Source: Peribacillus cavernae
GTDB taxonomy: Bacteria; Bacillota; Bacilli; Bacillales; DSM-1321
Assembly: GCF_003989135.1 (NCBI RefSeq)
Contig: NZ_RYZZ01000030.1
Location: 62,001 to 126,000, forward strand
Reading direction: 5' to 3'
Length of the DNA: 64,000 nt
The stretch's first letter is position 1. Every line of letters starts with the position of its first letter. The notes beneath the pieces are model-generated. The model worked only from the letters and a program-made list of their open reading frames with translations. It made no database searches and was not told the origin of the DNA. Of the stretch, positions 8,224 through 17,071 are shown in pieces. The position numbers were made by a program, and so were the translations under genes.

Positions 8224-9132
8224 TTGGATATTAAACAATTAGAAGTTTTTAATACAATATGTAAACATAAAAACTTTTCAAGTGCTGCTAAAGAGCTATT
8301 TATATCACAGCCCACTGTAAGTTCTCACATAAAGTCTTTAGAAGAAAATTTAGGATTACAGCTTTTTAATCGTAAAAATAAAGCGATGGGAAATTTGACT
8401 GATGCCGGAAAAATTTTATATCAATATTCTACTCAAATTCTTTCTCTCGTTCATGAAGCTGAAGCCTCTTTAGACCATTATAAACAAGGAAATTTTGGTG
8501 CATTATCTTTAGCTACATCACATACTTTTTGTAATTGGTTTTTGCCGAATATATTGGAATCTTTCAAGCAAAAATATCCTTCTGTGGAAATAGTATTACA
8601 TACAGATTTCACTCCAAAAATGGTTAATATGGTAGAAAACCGTGAAGTGCATTTTGCAATTGCAAGAACAAACTCACCTACTTATACAGATAATGATTTA
8701 CATAGTGAACTAATTGGACAGGATCCTTCTGTCTTAGTTGTTTCTCCTCAGCATCACTTGGCCGATTCCAAAAAGGTAACGATTGACGAAATTATAAAAG
8801 AACAATTTATTGTTTTTGGAAAAAAATCAAGTTATTGGCCGCAAATTAATAATTTATTTGCAAACGAGGGACATGAACTAAAGACAAGTATGGAATTGAA
8901 TGACATTAATGCCGTTAAAAAAATGATCGAGATTAATATGGGTATCGCGATTCTTCCTCTCATCTCTATACAAGACGAGCTGGAAAAGGGAACTTTAATA
9001 ACCATTTCCGTAAAGGGATTTCCTCAAATGATACGTTATTCTCACTTGGTCTATCAAAAGGATTTAATTATTACGGGCCCCATTGAAAATTTCCTTCAAT
9101 TTATTCAGGAAACCAAGCCGTTTTCATTATAA
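8224..9132 (+). CDS. LysR family transcriptional regulator
   Basis: This regulator has 302 residues. Residues 1-60 form the winged helix-turn-helix (MDIKQLEVFNTICKHKNFSS, then AAKELFISQPTVSSHIKSLE), followed by an effector-binding domain of the LysR type from about residue 90. The start is a TTG at 8224 with GAAGGAAGG nine bases upstream, and the LysR consensus begins exactly there. It is one of very few plus-strand genes. It points toward the LarA-like gene, with which it converges, and away from the aldolase-tct unit, so it may control either. LysR proteins usually activate a neighbouring gene in response to a small acid; the inducer is unknown. Confidence 0.92.
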   Translation: MDIKQLEVFNTICKHKNFSSAAKELFISQPTVSSHIKSLEENLGLQLFNRKNKAMGNLTDAGKILYQYSTQILSLVHEAEASLDHYKQGNFGALSLATSHTFCNWFLPNILESFKQKYPSVEIVLHTDFTPKMVNMVENREVHFAIARTNSPTYTDNDLHSELIGQDPSVLVVSPQHHLADSKKVTIDEIIKEQFIVFGKKSSYWPQINNLFANEGHELKTSMELNDINAVKKMIEINMGIAILPLISIQDELEKGTLITISVKGFPQMIRYSHLVYQKDLIITGPIENFLQFIQETKPFSL

Positions 9133-9154
9133 TTAAAATTTTTATAATAAGTTT

Positions 9155-9180
9155 CAGGTCCCTTAATAAACTGGGACCTG
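9155..9180. terminator. Hairpin between convergent LysR and LarA-like genes
   Basis: CAGGTCCC and GGGACCTG form a perfect 8-bp stem with a 10-nt loop, 22 bp after the LysR stop and followed by a T-rich stretch. It probably ends the LysR transcript. Confidence 0.7.
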
Positions 9181-9253
9181 TATTTCTTCATGCTGACGGA
9201 ACGTACACTGATCTAATTGGATATTCGCAATATTAATAGTTTTAAAAGAAGCG

Positions 9254-10522
9254 TTAACTAAAAGTTTTAATAGTTAACTTTTTCGAAACGTCACCATCTT
9301 TATCGAACAATAATAGATGCGTATCTTTATTAGTAAATTTTCTATTTGTTCTCTCTAATTCATTTAAAACCGGCAAAGAAACATAGATACGCTCTAAATG
9401 AAGCGTATTTGGAATTTGTACTATTTTAATAGCATCTTTATCAATCTTAGATCCTAAGCTATGGATGGCTGTTTCTACTGCTTCCTTGTCTGTGGCATAA
9501 ATCATCGGGAGCATAGCTCTTCTTAAATATGTAGCTGTGAGAGCATTCGTGTAAGTTGATTTCCGGTCCATTTTATCTACTAATCTTTGTGTCGTAAAAT
9601 CTGCAAGTCCTATTCCTTGAGCATTACCAAATGATTGTTCAGCCAGATCTAAAACAGCCAATTTACTTATAGTTGGACTTTCCGGTTCAGGAACACCATC
9701 TATTCTCCATCTGCCAATAATATTGGGATCCATTCCCGTTCCGCTGAAGCATTTGCCCATTTCCTCAACAATTAATAAATCAATGTTTTCTATTGGTAAG
9801 CTTGGCATCATAGATTTGGAATATTGTAGAAGCTCCGATTCTTTTGTATGCCAATTGTCTACGGATACACCTACTATATCGGCTGTTTGATCATACCCAT
9901 TTTCAATTATTGCCAATCCCATTAGAATCCGACTTTTTTCCAGGGCATATGAAGAAACGTCTTCGATATTATCAGCCATTTTCAATGAACCATCACTATG
10001 AACAATAGATGCCCCTTTTATTTTCCCAAGTCCAATTGTCACCATTTTACTTAAGCCGCTCTCGACATTTCCTCTAAAAGCTGTATGAGCTTTAATTCGG
10101 TTTATTACTAAAATCCCATCAGCATGATAGGCATTTTTATCCATATATACCGGTTGGCCTTTCTTTGTATGCCCCAATAGTTCCACATCCATAGATGAAC
10201 GGATTTCTGCACCAACAATCTCCTCGGTAATACCTAAATGTTTAAGTACTTCAATTTGACCTCCAGCAGTTGCACCTCCGTGACTTCCCATCGCCGGAAC
10301 TAAAAATGGCCTATAACCGGAACTTTTTAGAAAGCACACCGATTCTTTAAGAATCTGGACGATATTTGAAATGCCGCGGCTGCCGGCTGTAATTGCAATT
10401 TCAGCATTCTGAGGCAATGAGTTTTTTTGGAGATATTTCTTTATTTCATCGTGAATCTTACCTTTAATATTTACTAACCTTTCATCACGGAGCATTTGTT
10501 CGATTTCGACCAATTCAAACAT
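9254..10522 (-). CDS. LarA-like (lactate racemase N-domain) protein, copy 1
   Basis: This protein has 422 residues. It carries AMGSHGGAT around residue 81, NRIKAHTAFRG around 146, GLSKM at 156-160 and ASIVH ending at 175. In nickel-dependent lactate racemase LarA the nickel-pincer site uses two histidines about 66 residues apart, then a lysine and a third histidine 16 residues later. Here His81, His146, Lys159 and His175 give spacings of 65, 13 and 16. This suggests a LarA-homologue hydroxy-acid racemase or epimerase. No larB, larC or larE cofactor genes are in the window. A relative at 43771-45024 has the same layout. The start ATG at 10522 has GGGGAGTG upstream. Family placement is good; the activity is inference. 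Confidence 0.75.
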   Translation of the reverse strand: MFELVEIEQMLRDERLVNIKGKIHDEIKKYLQKNSLPQNAEIAITAGSRGISNIVQILKESVCFLKSSGYRPFLVPAMGSHGGATAGGQIEVLKHLGITEEIVGAEIRSSMDVELLGHTKKGQPVYMDKNAYHADGILVINRIKAHTAFRGNVESGLSKMVTIGLGKIKGASIVHSDGSLKMADNIEDVSSYALEKSRILMGLAIIENGYDQTADIVGVSVDNWHTKESELLQYSKSMMPSLPIENIDLLIVEEMGKCFSGTGMDPNIIGRWRIDGVPEPESPTISKLAVLDLAEQSFGNAQGIGLADFTTQRLVDKMDRKSTYTNALTATYLRRAMLPMIYATDKEAVETAIHSLGSKIDKDAIKIVQIPNTLHLERIYVSLPVLNELERTNRKFTNKDTHLLLFDKDGDVSKKLTIKTFS

Positions 10523-10762
10523 GCTGTCACTCCCCTTTATTACTGATATGTATCCTTAGAATAAGATTAAATTTTATGGTAATCAGACCTTGTAACAGAC
10601 GTGGGTAATGATGAAGCAGGAGGGGCTTTTAACAATGGGATCCTCTTCCTTTATCCTGAATTATTCATAGCTGTAACCTCATTCCACCGAAAAAGCAATG
10701 CTGGCAATGGATGAGGAGAAAAACACGCATCACCCAATAGGTGAAGGTTAATAAACGTGAAA
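10523..10762. other. Intergenic stretch before the insertion element
   Basis: No gene or recognisable fragment was found here. It probably holds the left end of the IS1380-type element, but I could not match a terminal inverted repeat to the right side. Confidence 0.4.
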
Positions 10763-10821
10763 AGGAGCCCCATTTTTGGTAATGTCATAGTAACGAACCA
10801 AAACATACCAAGGGGGCTCCT
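10763..10821 (+). repeat. Leader hairpin in front of the IS1380-type transposase
   Basis: AGGAGCCCC (10763-10771) pairs with GGGGCTCCT (10813-10821), and TTGGTA pairs with TACCAA inside. The long stem ends two bases before the transposase ATG. Such a structure would hide the start site in read-through transcripts, a common way for insertion sequences to avoid activation by outside promoters. Confidence 0.6.
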
Positions 10822-11456
10822 CAATGACTAGTTTAAATGACCAGACCATGGATTTCAATAGGCGGATCAAGGTTAATTTTGATGGTGGTGACCTCACCAG
10901 TGATGCTGGGCTGTTACTTTACAAAGAGTTTGATGAAAAGATCGGCCTCAGCGAGCTGATTCAATCGACGGTCCATCTTAATGATCCAGTTGAACACGAT
11001 GTGCATACCAACGATAGTGTAATCATGCAAAAAATCTATCAGCACATCGCGGGGTACCACGCAGATGATCATGCCGACAGTCTTAGGTACGATCCTGCCT
11101 TGACGAGCATTTTAAATAAGGAGAGACTGGCGTCCCAACCTACGATGTCCAGGGTCAATCAGCACTTTGACAAAACGACCGTGAAGCAGCTACAGCGGGC
11201 TAACGAGACCCTGATTGAACGTTTCCATGTGTTAGCTCCTCCTGAGAACATCCTTTTCGACCTTGATTCTACGAATGCAGCGACCTATGGCAATCAATAT
11301 GGCGCAGCCTACAACACACACTATGGTGAAAATGGCTACCACCCGATGCTTATGTTTGATGGCCTGACCGGAGATTGCCTTAAGGCCGAACTTCGAGCCG
11401 GATCCGTCTATACTTCCAGACAAGTGGTTCGCTTTATTGGCCCTACTCTTAAACGA

Positions 11457-11580
11457 CCACCTGCTAAAGCAGGTGGATTTAGACATAAATGTCTACGACT
11501 TAAAGTCGTTCTGCAAGACTTAAGTCTTCTTAAAGCCCTTAAGCTGAAGCATAAATGAGACTAAACTCATTCTTCAATCT
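11457..11580. repeat. Row of short hairpins at the tnpA-distal end
   Basis: Five palindromes follow each other: CCACCTGC-TAAA-GCAGGTGG (11457-11476), then TAGACAT-AA-ATGTCTA, CGACTTAAAGTCG, AAGACTTAAGTCTT and AATGAG-ACTAAA-CTCATT next to the tnpA stop. The first is probably the end hairpin recognised by the transposase. The others may be a decayed array or a terminator. Confidence 0.6.
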
Positions 11581-11997
11581 TGAATATGTCGTTCTTTTCT
11601 TCATTGAATTGGTTAGCTATATAGTTTCTGATGATTTCTTCCGTCCCCGTTCCAACTGTGGCGCAAAAATAGCCTATTGCCCATAAGTGCTGCCCCCAGT
11701 ATTTCTTCTTGAGCTCTGGAAATTCATCCTGCAACAACTTTGATGATCGTCCTTTTAAGTATTGCATGATTTTACTCGGTGCTAGACTTGGTGGACATGA
11801 TAGCAATAAGTGGATGTGATCTTTTCCTACATTTCCTTGTATGATCGTGATTCCCCTTGCTTCACAGCCCTGTCTGATTAACTCCCTTACTCTTACCGCA
11901 ATCGGACCTCGTAAAACCTTATATTATATTTTGTCACCCATATAACATGAAACTTGATGTCATATACTGCATGACCACTTTTTTGGTAGCCGTCCAT
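11567..11997 (-). pseudogene. IS200/IS605 TnpA (HUH, single-tyrosine) transposase, frameshifted
   Basis: The minus strand starts at an ATG at 11997 (MDGYQKSGHAVYDIKFHVIW) with GAGGTGAAAG before it. About 27 codons in, the frame breaks near TKYNI: one base appears lost where the family has TKYRYKVL. It continues in another frame with VLRGPIAVRVRELI, GITIIQGNVGKDHIHLLLSC and then to the stop at 11567. The HUH metal motif is the HIH in KDHIHLLL, and the catalytic tyrosine is probably that in EEIIRNYIANQ. Full length would be about 143 residues, normal for this family. With the frameshift the element should be immobile unless a helper acts. Confidence 0.85.
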
Positions 11998-12051
11998 ACT
12001 TTCACCTCACACTTCAAGTATGGACACATAAGTTCAAGGCTAAAAGCTTAT

Positions 12052-12067
12052 ACCGTCTAAAGACGGT
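12052..12067. repeat. Subterminal hairpin at the tnpA-proximal end
   Basis: ACCGTC-TAAA-GACGGT is a perfect 6-bp stem with a TAAA loop, 25-40 bp from the junction at 12098. It has the same loop sequence as the hairpin at 11457-11476, as expected for the paired end structures of one element. Confidence 0.65.
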
Positions 12068-12698
12068 GGAGTTGAACCACGCATTTATAAATTAAACGCT
12101 ACAAGACTCTATATCCCTGGATCACTCCCGTCATTCGTGGCGACAGTGGATTTGCCGTACCAGAACTCTTTGAATTGGCTGAGACGAAAGAAACTCACTA
12201 TGTGATTCGATTAAAAGCGAATAAGCGTCTCGCTGCTAAAGCAGAGGAATGGTTAGCTCAAATCCCGGATGATAACCTTCACAACGGATTTCGAAGATTG
12301 TGTTTGCCGAAGGACATCAACAAAAAACTCATCGATACCGTCCGCTTACAGCTCATAAAAATTGCAGGGAAAATCATCCGATCCGGCCGTTATCTCACGT
12401 TTAAGCTATCGAGCCATTGCTTGTATCAAAAGGAGTTCAAGGAAACGTTAAGGAGAATCCAAATGCTCCCGCGTTTTGGTTAATAAAGCAAGGGAAAAAC
12501 AGGAAAATCAAATGCTGATTTTATTCACCACAGGATACGTCTGCCCTTTTTTAGAGAGAGAAGGAAGAAAATGGATTGAAATTTGTGATTCATCACTAGA
12601 TTATATCAATAGTGAGACAGAAATGTTCCCAACAAAACGAATAAGAACCCGTTTTTATGCATTGTGTTTAAAATGAGCCCCTTTTTAGGCTCTATGAA

Positions 12699-13105
12699 TC
12701 ATTCAGGTTTATCTTTCATATATTTAAACGATTCTCTTGAGCAGTTGACGGCTCCAAAGAGTTTTAGTCCTAAATCTTCCTTCCACATGTTTTCTTTTAC
12801 ATTTTCAAATGGGTGCGCTGAAGAAGTTCCGGCATTGTTGATTAAAATATAGTGAACCATAGTGTGATATAGTTTCTTCTATTAACCTCTTCCAATTCTT
12901 AGCTTAGATACATCGGCTTGGATAGCGTAGATTTTTTCACCTGTTTTCTGATATATACTGGAAGCGGTATATTTTAAGGTTTCTTTTTCACGTCCGCATA
13001 TGGAAACCTTGGCCCCTTCCCTCACTAACTGGCAGGCAGTTTCATATCCTCTCCCCTTACTTCCGCCAGTACAATAGCAACCTTGTGTTTTAATCCTAAA
13101 TCCAT
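12699..13105 (-). pseudogene. SDR oxidoreductase relic after the CoA-transferase
   Basis: From an ATG at 13105 behind GGGAGA the minus strand reads MDLGLKHKVAIV, then in another frame TGGSKGRGYETACQLVREGAK and YAIQADVSK, and after more breaks INNAGTSSAHPFENV and KLFGAVNCSRE. These are, in order, the nucleotide-binding loop, the Asp of strand 3, the NNAG motif and helix 4 of a short-chain dehydrogenase. The catalytic YxxxK half is absent. The relic ends next to the insertion element, which may have cut it. It starts only 24 bp after the CoA-transferase stop, so it was once the next gene of that operon. Confidence 0.75.
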
Positions 13106-13129
13106 ATGTCTCCCATAGATCAATTAAGT

Positions 13130-14317
13130 TTATATGACACCTTCTTCTTTTAACCTAGTAATTTCAGCTTTATCTAAACCTAGCTCTTTTTCTAAAAATT
13201 CATCTGTATGCTCACCCAGCAATGGAGGATGTTTTTTAGTTTGAATTTCTAACCCTGAAAACCTAATTGGACTTTTTACCATTTTTATTTTTCCTAGCGT
13301 TGGATGGGAAACCTCTTCAACTGCTTCTCTTGCTTTCACCTGCGGATGATTAAATACCTGTTCGATATTATTTACAGGGCCTGAAGGAACCCCTGTATCC
13401 GAGAACAATTTAAACCATTCGTCAGCTGTCTTGTCATAAAAGATGTCTTGCATTTTTCTGGTGAGTTCCTTGCGATGTTCAATTCGTTTATTATTTGTTA
13501 CATATCTTTCATCTTCTGCCAATTCAGGATGACCCAGTCCTTCACAGAGCTTTTTATAAAGACGATCATTACCAGCACTTACCATCAATGGTCTATCCAT
13601 GCATTGAAAAACCTGATATGGAACAATATAACTGTGGTCATTACCGATTCTTTCAGAAATAGAACCGGTATTTAAATAACTGCTAGCTACATTTGCAAGT
13701 GAACTTATTTGAACATCCAAAAGTGAGATGTCGATATGCTGTCCTTTGCCGGTGTTGTCTCTCAACCGAATTGCAGAAATGATACTTATCGCAACGAATT
13801 GGGAAGTCATGATGTCAACTACAGGAAGTCCTACTCTTGTAGGTTCTCCTTCAGGAAATCCTGTAACATTCATAACGCCTCCAATTGCTTGAATGACAGG
13901 GTCAAATCCAGGGTCATTACTAAAAGGACCTGTTTGTCCGTATCCGGTTACAGAACACAGAATGATTTTAGGGTTTACTTTTGCTAATTCTTCATAGCCT
14001 ATACCCATTCGCTGTAATGTTCCGGTTTTGAAATTTTCTAAAACAACATCTGCATCTTTAATCATCTCTAATAGTAGTTTTCTTCCATCCTGATGTTTGA
14101 GGTTGATTGTGATGGATCTTTTGTTTCGGTTGGCACACATGTAATAAGTGCTTTCTCCTTCAATAAAAGGAACCCATTCTCTCATACTGTCAGTACCTTT
14201 AGGAGATTCAATACGTATAACGTCAGCTCCTAAATCTCCTAAAATCATTGACCCGCCTGGACCTGCATATACCCGTGACAAATCCAGTACTTTTATATCC
14301 TCTAAAGGCTGCTTCAT
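13130..14317 (-). CDS. CaiB/BaiF (family III) CoA-transferase
   Basis: The protein has 395 residues, normal for family III CoA-transferases, which move CoA between two carboxylic acids. The N terminus LEDIKVLDLSRVYAGPGGSMILGDLGADVIRIE is characteristic, and Asp168 in GLPVVDIMTSQ matches the aspartate that carries CoA during catalysis. The start ATG at 14317 follows GAGGAGGAATTC. It is the first of a short unit that once continued into an SDR, now decayed. Within this region it could activate a carboxylate for the CitE-like aldolase 6 kb away (as in itaconate or citramalate use), but it could as well serve another acid; this link is inference. Confidence 0.9.
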   Translation of the reverse strand: MKQPLEDIKVLDLSRVYAGPGGSMILGDLGADVIRIESPKGTDSMREWVPFIEGESTYYMCANRNKRSITINLKHQDGRKLLLEMIKDADVVLENFKTGTLQRMGIGYEELAKVNPKIILCSVTGYGQTGPFSNDPGFDPVIQAIGGVMNVTGFPEGEPTRVGLPVVDIMTSQFVAISIISAIRLRDNTGKGQHIDISLLDVQISSLANVASSYLNTGSISERIGNDHSYIVPYQVFQCMDRPLMVSAGNDRLYKKLCEGLGHPELAEDERYVTNNKRIEHRKELTRKMQDIFYDKTADEWFKLFSDTGVPSGPVNNIEQVFNHPQVKAREAVEEVSHPTLGKIKMVKSPIRFSGLEIQTKKHPPLLGEHTDEFLEKELGLDKAEITRLKEEGVI

Positions 14318-14514
14318 ACGAATTCCTCCTCGTTAGAATTCTGGACTAATCAGGGATTATTTCACATATTTCTTCAAACAAATTCCTATCTATTTTTCCA
14401 TATGGCATGTGTGGTCTCTCTCTTTAAACAGCTTGTTTACCGATGTCCGCTATATCTATGAAAAATTTTTGCCTCTCACTAGGTATACAATTCATCTACG
14501 TACAAGAATAAAAA

Positions 14515-15264
14515 CTACCGGCCCCCGCTTACAGTAACAATTTGACCCATCATATAGTTTGCAGAATCTGATGCCAAAAACACGACTACTTTAGCAATAT
14601 CCTCAGCGCTGCCTGCACGGCCAATTGGAATTGTCGGAACGATTTTATCAATACGTTCCTGAGTTGAGTATTTATCCTGGAAGGGTGTAAGAATAAACCC
14701 AGGGGCGATTCCGTTCACTAAAATGCCGTGTGGAGCAAACTCCTTGGATAAACCTACCGTTAATGTGTCTACTGCTCCCTTAGCAGAGGCATAATGGATA
14801 CTTTCTCCTGGTCCGCCAAGTCTGGCGGCTATTGAGGATATATTAATGACTTTCCCTGATTTACGGGGAACCATATGTTTTAAGACAGCTTGGGAAACGA
14901 GAAACATACTTTTAACATTCACATCATATGTTTTTTGCCATAAATCTTCATCTATTTCTAAAAATGAGCTTCTTTTAATAGCTGCCCCCGCATTATTCAC
15001 TAATACATCAATATATCCAAAAGCTTCAACAGAGTGATTAACCATGTCAATCACTTGTTCTTTATTTGTAACATCGGCTTTAACTAGAAGGCATTCTCCT
15101 CCTGCGTTTTCTACGATTCGTTTTGTTTCCTCTGCCCCATCTTTGTTTGAATGGTAGCACGCAATGATTTTTGCTCCCGTTTCTGCTAACAACTTAGCTG
15201 AAGCCTGACCAATTCCGGAGCTAGCTCCTGTTATGAGAACAACTTGTTCAGATTGTTTTTTCAT
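14515..15264 (-). CDS. Short-chain dehydrogenase/reductase (FabG-like)
   Basis: This 249-residue SDR has all classical motifs: TGASSGIG at residues 12-19, NNAG at 90-93, the Ser in NISSIAA, Tyr158 and Lys162 in YASAK, and IAPGFILTPF. It should reduce or oxidise a ketone or secondary alcohol with NAD(P)H. The start at 15264 follows GAGGAGTAAGGG; a GTG/ATG further upstream lacks a site. It lies 132 bp after the D-2-hydroxyacid dehydrogenase and in the same direction as the decarboxylase-aldolase genes. The 15.3-15.39 kb gap carries GGATCC in a context resembling half of the operator described at 7.3 kb, which is weak evidence for co-regulation. Confidence 0.9.
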   Translation of the reverse strand: MKKQSEQVVLITGASSGIGQASAKLLAETGAKIIACYHSNKDGAEETKRIVENAGGECLLVKADVTNKEQVIDMVNHSVEAFGYIDVLVNNAGAAIKRSSFLEIDEDLWQKTYDVNVKSMFLVSQAVLKHMVPRKSGKVINISSIAARLGGPGESIHYASAKGAVDTLTVGLSKEFAPHGILVNGIAPGFILTPFQDKYSTQERIDKIVPTIPIGRAGSAEDIAKVVVFLASDSANYMMGQIVTVSGGR

Positions 15265-15396
15265 TCCCTTACTCCTCATTTTTTAAATTTATTAACTCTA
15301 ATTTCTATGCTTTCATTTTATTTACAAATGTACAGGATCCAGAGGCGACCATTTGGCCATTATCCATTTGACCACCCCTTCATCCTAATTATAATG

Positions 15397-16347
15397 TCAG
15401 ATATTCGTAGTAATCGAATTAACTTCCACACCCATATATTCAAGACAATCGATGACTATTCTTTTACCTGCACGGCTTAATGCATCATAAGTAAGTCCAG
15501 CAATATGCGGAGTAGCTATGAAATTTTCAAGCTTAAAAAGAGGCGAATGATAGCATGGTTCTACTTCCTGAACATCCAAACCAGCAAATCTTAAATGGTT
15601 GTTATGTAAATACTTGTATAATGCATTTTCATCAATAATACCGCCGCGTCCAGCATTTAATAAAATTGCATTTTTTTTCATTGCTTTCATTTCTTCTTCA
15701 CTAATCAAATGATAGGTTTCTTCGGTAAGGGGAGTATGTATGGTTACAACGTCTGCTTGTTTTAATAACTCTTCCAAAGAAACTAATTTTCCTCCTGCGG
15801 TATGTGCTTCCTCCTCTGAAATGTAAGGATCATATGCTAGAATGTTCATTCTAAATCCATCTTTAAGAATTTTACTGACACTCTTGCCAATATTTCCAAA
15901 CCCAATAATACCAATCGTTTTTCCACTGAGTTCCAATGCTGAAGAAAAGCCATGTTTATTCCAAATGCCTTTTTTCATTTGTTCATAAGCAAAAAGTATA
16001 TATCTCATTCCGCAAAGTAGGAGAGAAACTGTATGCTCTGCTACTGATACAGAGTTAACTCCCGGAAGATTAATTAATTTAATACCTTTTGATGCTATAT
16101 ATTCTTGGTCAAATTGATCTAAACCTACTGATGCAATTCCAATGACTTTTAATTTTCCATAGTTCTCTAAAAGCGGCTCTTCAATTGTGCCAGTTAAATG
16201 AGTTGCGCGTCCAAGTAATATGTCATAATTTCCAACAATACGAGCCAATTCCTCGGATGAAATATCGTGAATAATGTCTACTTCGCAATATTCTTTTAGC
16301 ATCTTCACACCATCCTCATGGATGTGATCGATTATTAAGGCCTTCAT
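15397..16347 (-). CDS. D-2-hydroxyacid dehydrogenase (SerA/HprA-like)
   Basis: The enzyme has 316 residues. It has the Rossmann motif GFGNIG at 149-154 and the catalytic triad Arg234 (NAGRGG), Glu263 (QEVEP) and His281 (ATPHIAG). It lacks the regulatory C-terminal domain of biosynthetic phosphoglycerate dehydrogenase and therefore probably works on a catabolic 2-oxo or 2-hydroxy acid such as hydroxypyruvate, glyoxylate or a branched analogue. The ATG at 16347 follows AAGGGGGT. It is downstream of the two decarboxylase subunit genes by 157 bp. Its product or substrate, a 2-oxo acid, is the same kind of compound those enzymes and the RraA-like aldolase use. Confidence 0.92.
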   Translation of the reverse strand: MKALIIDHIHEDGVKMLKEYCEVDIIHDISSEELARIVGNYDILLGRATHLTGTIEEPLLENYGKLKVIGIASVGLDQFDQEYIASKGIKLINLPGVNSVSVAEHTVSLLLCGMRYILFAYEQMKKGIWNKHGFSSALELSGKTIGIIGFGNIGKSVSKILKDGFRMNILAYDPYISEEEAHTAGGKLVSLEELLKQADVVTIHTPLTEETYHLISEEEMKAMKKNAILLNAGRGGIIDENALYKYLHNNHLRFAGLDVQEVEPCYHSPLFKLENFIATPHIAGLTYDALSRAGKRIVIDCLEYMGVEVNSITTNI

Positions 16348-16504
16348 TGGTAGTACCCCCTTGTTATTATTATGATATTCTAATTAATTAGAAAACGTAT
16401 TTAAAATCCGTATTTTACATTTTTATTCAGCTGATTTATAGTTATCTTATACTCTTTTAGGATCGTATAGAGAAATTGCTTTCCCTATACAGTTTTTTTC
16501 ATAA

Positions 16505-17071
16505 TTATTGACTCAAAAAACATGAGAATTTATATGCGAGCACAGCTGGGTCGTCATTAATAAAAGGGTTTTTCTGATTCTCCTGATTAATTTTGGCGTG
16601 AATAACAATCGGTCCATCTTTTTCAATGGATGTCTGTACTGCATGTTCGAATGCATCCGCCGTCTCTACTTGAATTACCTCTAGGTTATATCCCTGTGCA
16701 ACCTTCCCAATATCGAGGCGGCTTGCCAGCGAACATTGTCCTCCTGTTGAGGCAAAACATTCATTATCAAATACAATCAACAGCCACTTTTTGGGACGTA
16801 AATAACCTGCAGACGCGAATGCGTTTGGATTCATTAAAACGCCGCCATCACCTTCAATAGCAATACATTTTTTGAACTCTTTATTCTCTAAAGCTAAACT
16901 GACGCCGATCGCTACAGATGGTGTCAATCCCATTGTATCCACCATATATAAATGATTGTCACGTCTGCCTAAACTTGCCCACTCTCTTGAAGTATTCCCG
17001 CAAGATGAAATGACAGGTATGTTTTCTGTGTATTTGAAAAGTACTTTTAACGCATCCAGTCTAGACATCAT
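16505..17071 (-). CDS. TPP-dependent 2-oxoacid decarboxylase, beta (C-terminal) subunit, ComE-like
   Basis: At 188 residues this is only the C-terminal thiamine-diphosphate domain. EGDGGVLMNPNAFASAG at 73-89 and DNE at 102-104 form the GDG-x(25)-N metal and diphosphate binding motif. Sulfopyruvate decarboxylase (ComDE) and phosphonopyruvate-type decarboxylases have this split or related arrangement. It overlaps the alpha gene by four bases (ATGA), so the two are translationally coupled and form one enzyme. The next gene upstream codes for an RraA-type aldolase that could release a pyruvate-like acid for it. Sulfopyruvate is one possible substrate, but no sulfite-handling gene is near. Confidence 0.86.
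   Translation of the reverse strand: MMSRLDALKVLFKYTENIPVISSCGNTSREWASLGRRDNHLYMVDTMGLTPSVAIGVSLALENKEFKKCIAIEGDGGVLMNPNAFASAGYLRPKKWLLIVFDNECFASTGGQCSLASRLDIGKVAQGYNLEVIQVETADAFEHAVQTSIEKDGPIVIHAKINQENQKNPFINDDPAVLAYKFSCFLSQ

Larger units (their letters stand above)
11456..12098 (-). mobile_element. IS200/IS605-type element nested in the IS1380-type transposase
   Basis: The insert of 643 bp splits a transposase codon exactly: ...CTTAAACG at 11455 continues as CTACAAG at 12099. TTAAACG occurs at both junctions (11449-11455 and 12092-12098). IS200/IS605 elements insert next to a short fixed target without a target duplication, so one copy is probably the target and the other the element end. 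Subterminal hairpins lie at both ends (11457-11476 and 12052-12067). It carries only a tnpA-type gene, itself frameshifted; no tnpB is present. Confidence 0.82.
10824..12483 (+). pseudogene. IS1380-type transposase, interrupted and internally deleted
   Basis: The first 211 codons (to 11455) carry the N-terminal domain of an IS1380-like DDE transposase, including LFDLDSTNAATYGNQYGAAY with the first catalytic Asp. Reading resumes at 12099 with YKTLYPWITPVIRGDSGFAV, containing the second Asp, and ends with RRLCLP and YQKEFKETLRRIQMLPRFG. Between codons for DDNLHN and GFRRLCLP roughly 100 or more residues of the normal protein are missing, including the YxxRGxxE-type segment with the third catalytic residue. 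The gene was therefore killed twice: by an internal in-frame deletion and by insertion of the IS200/IS605-type element at 11456. Both events can be read directly from sequence; the family name rests on remembered motifs. Confidence 0.8.

Noticed and set aside
12476..12676. Plus-strand reading frame of 66 codons after the IS1380-type transposase
   Set aside because: No ribosome site, no known motif and probably only the right end of the dead element.
15333..15342. CAGGATCCAG as a further operator copy before the SDR gene
   Set aside because: Shares only the GGATCC centre; the outer bases differ and such sites are expected by chance.
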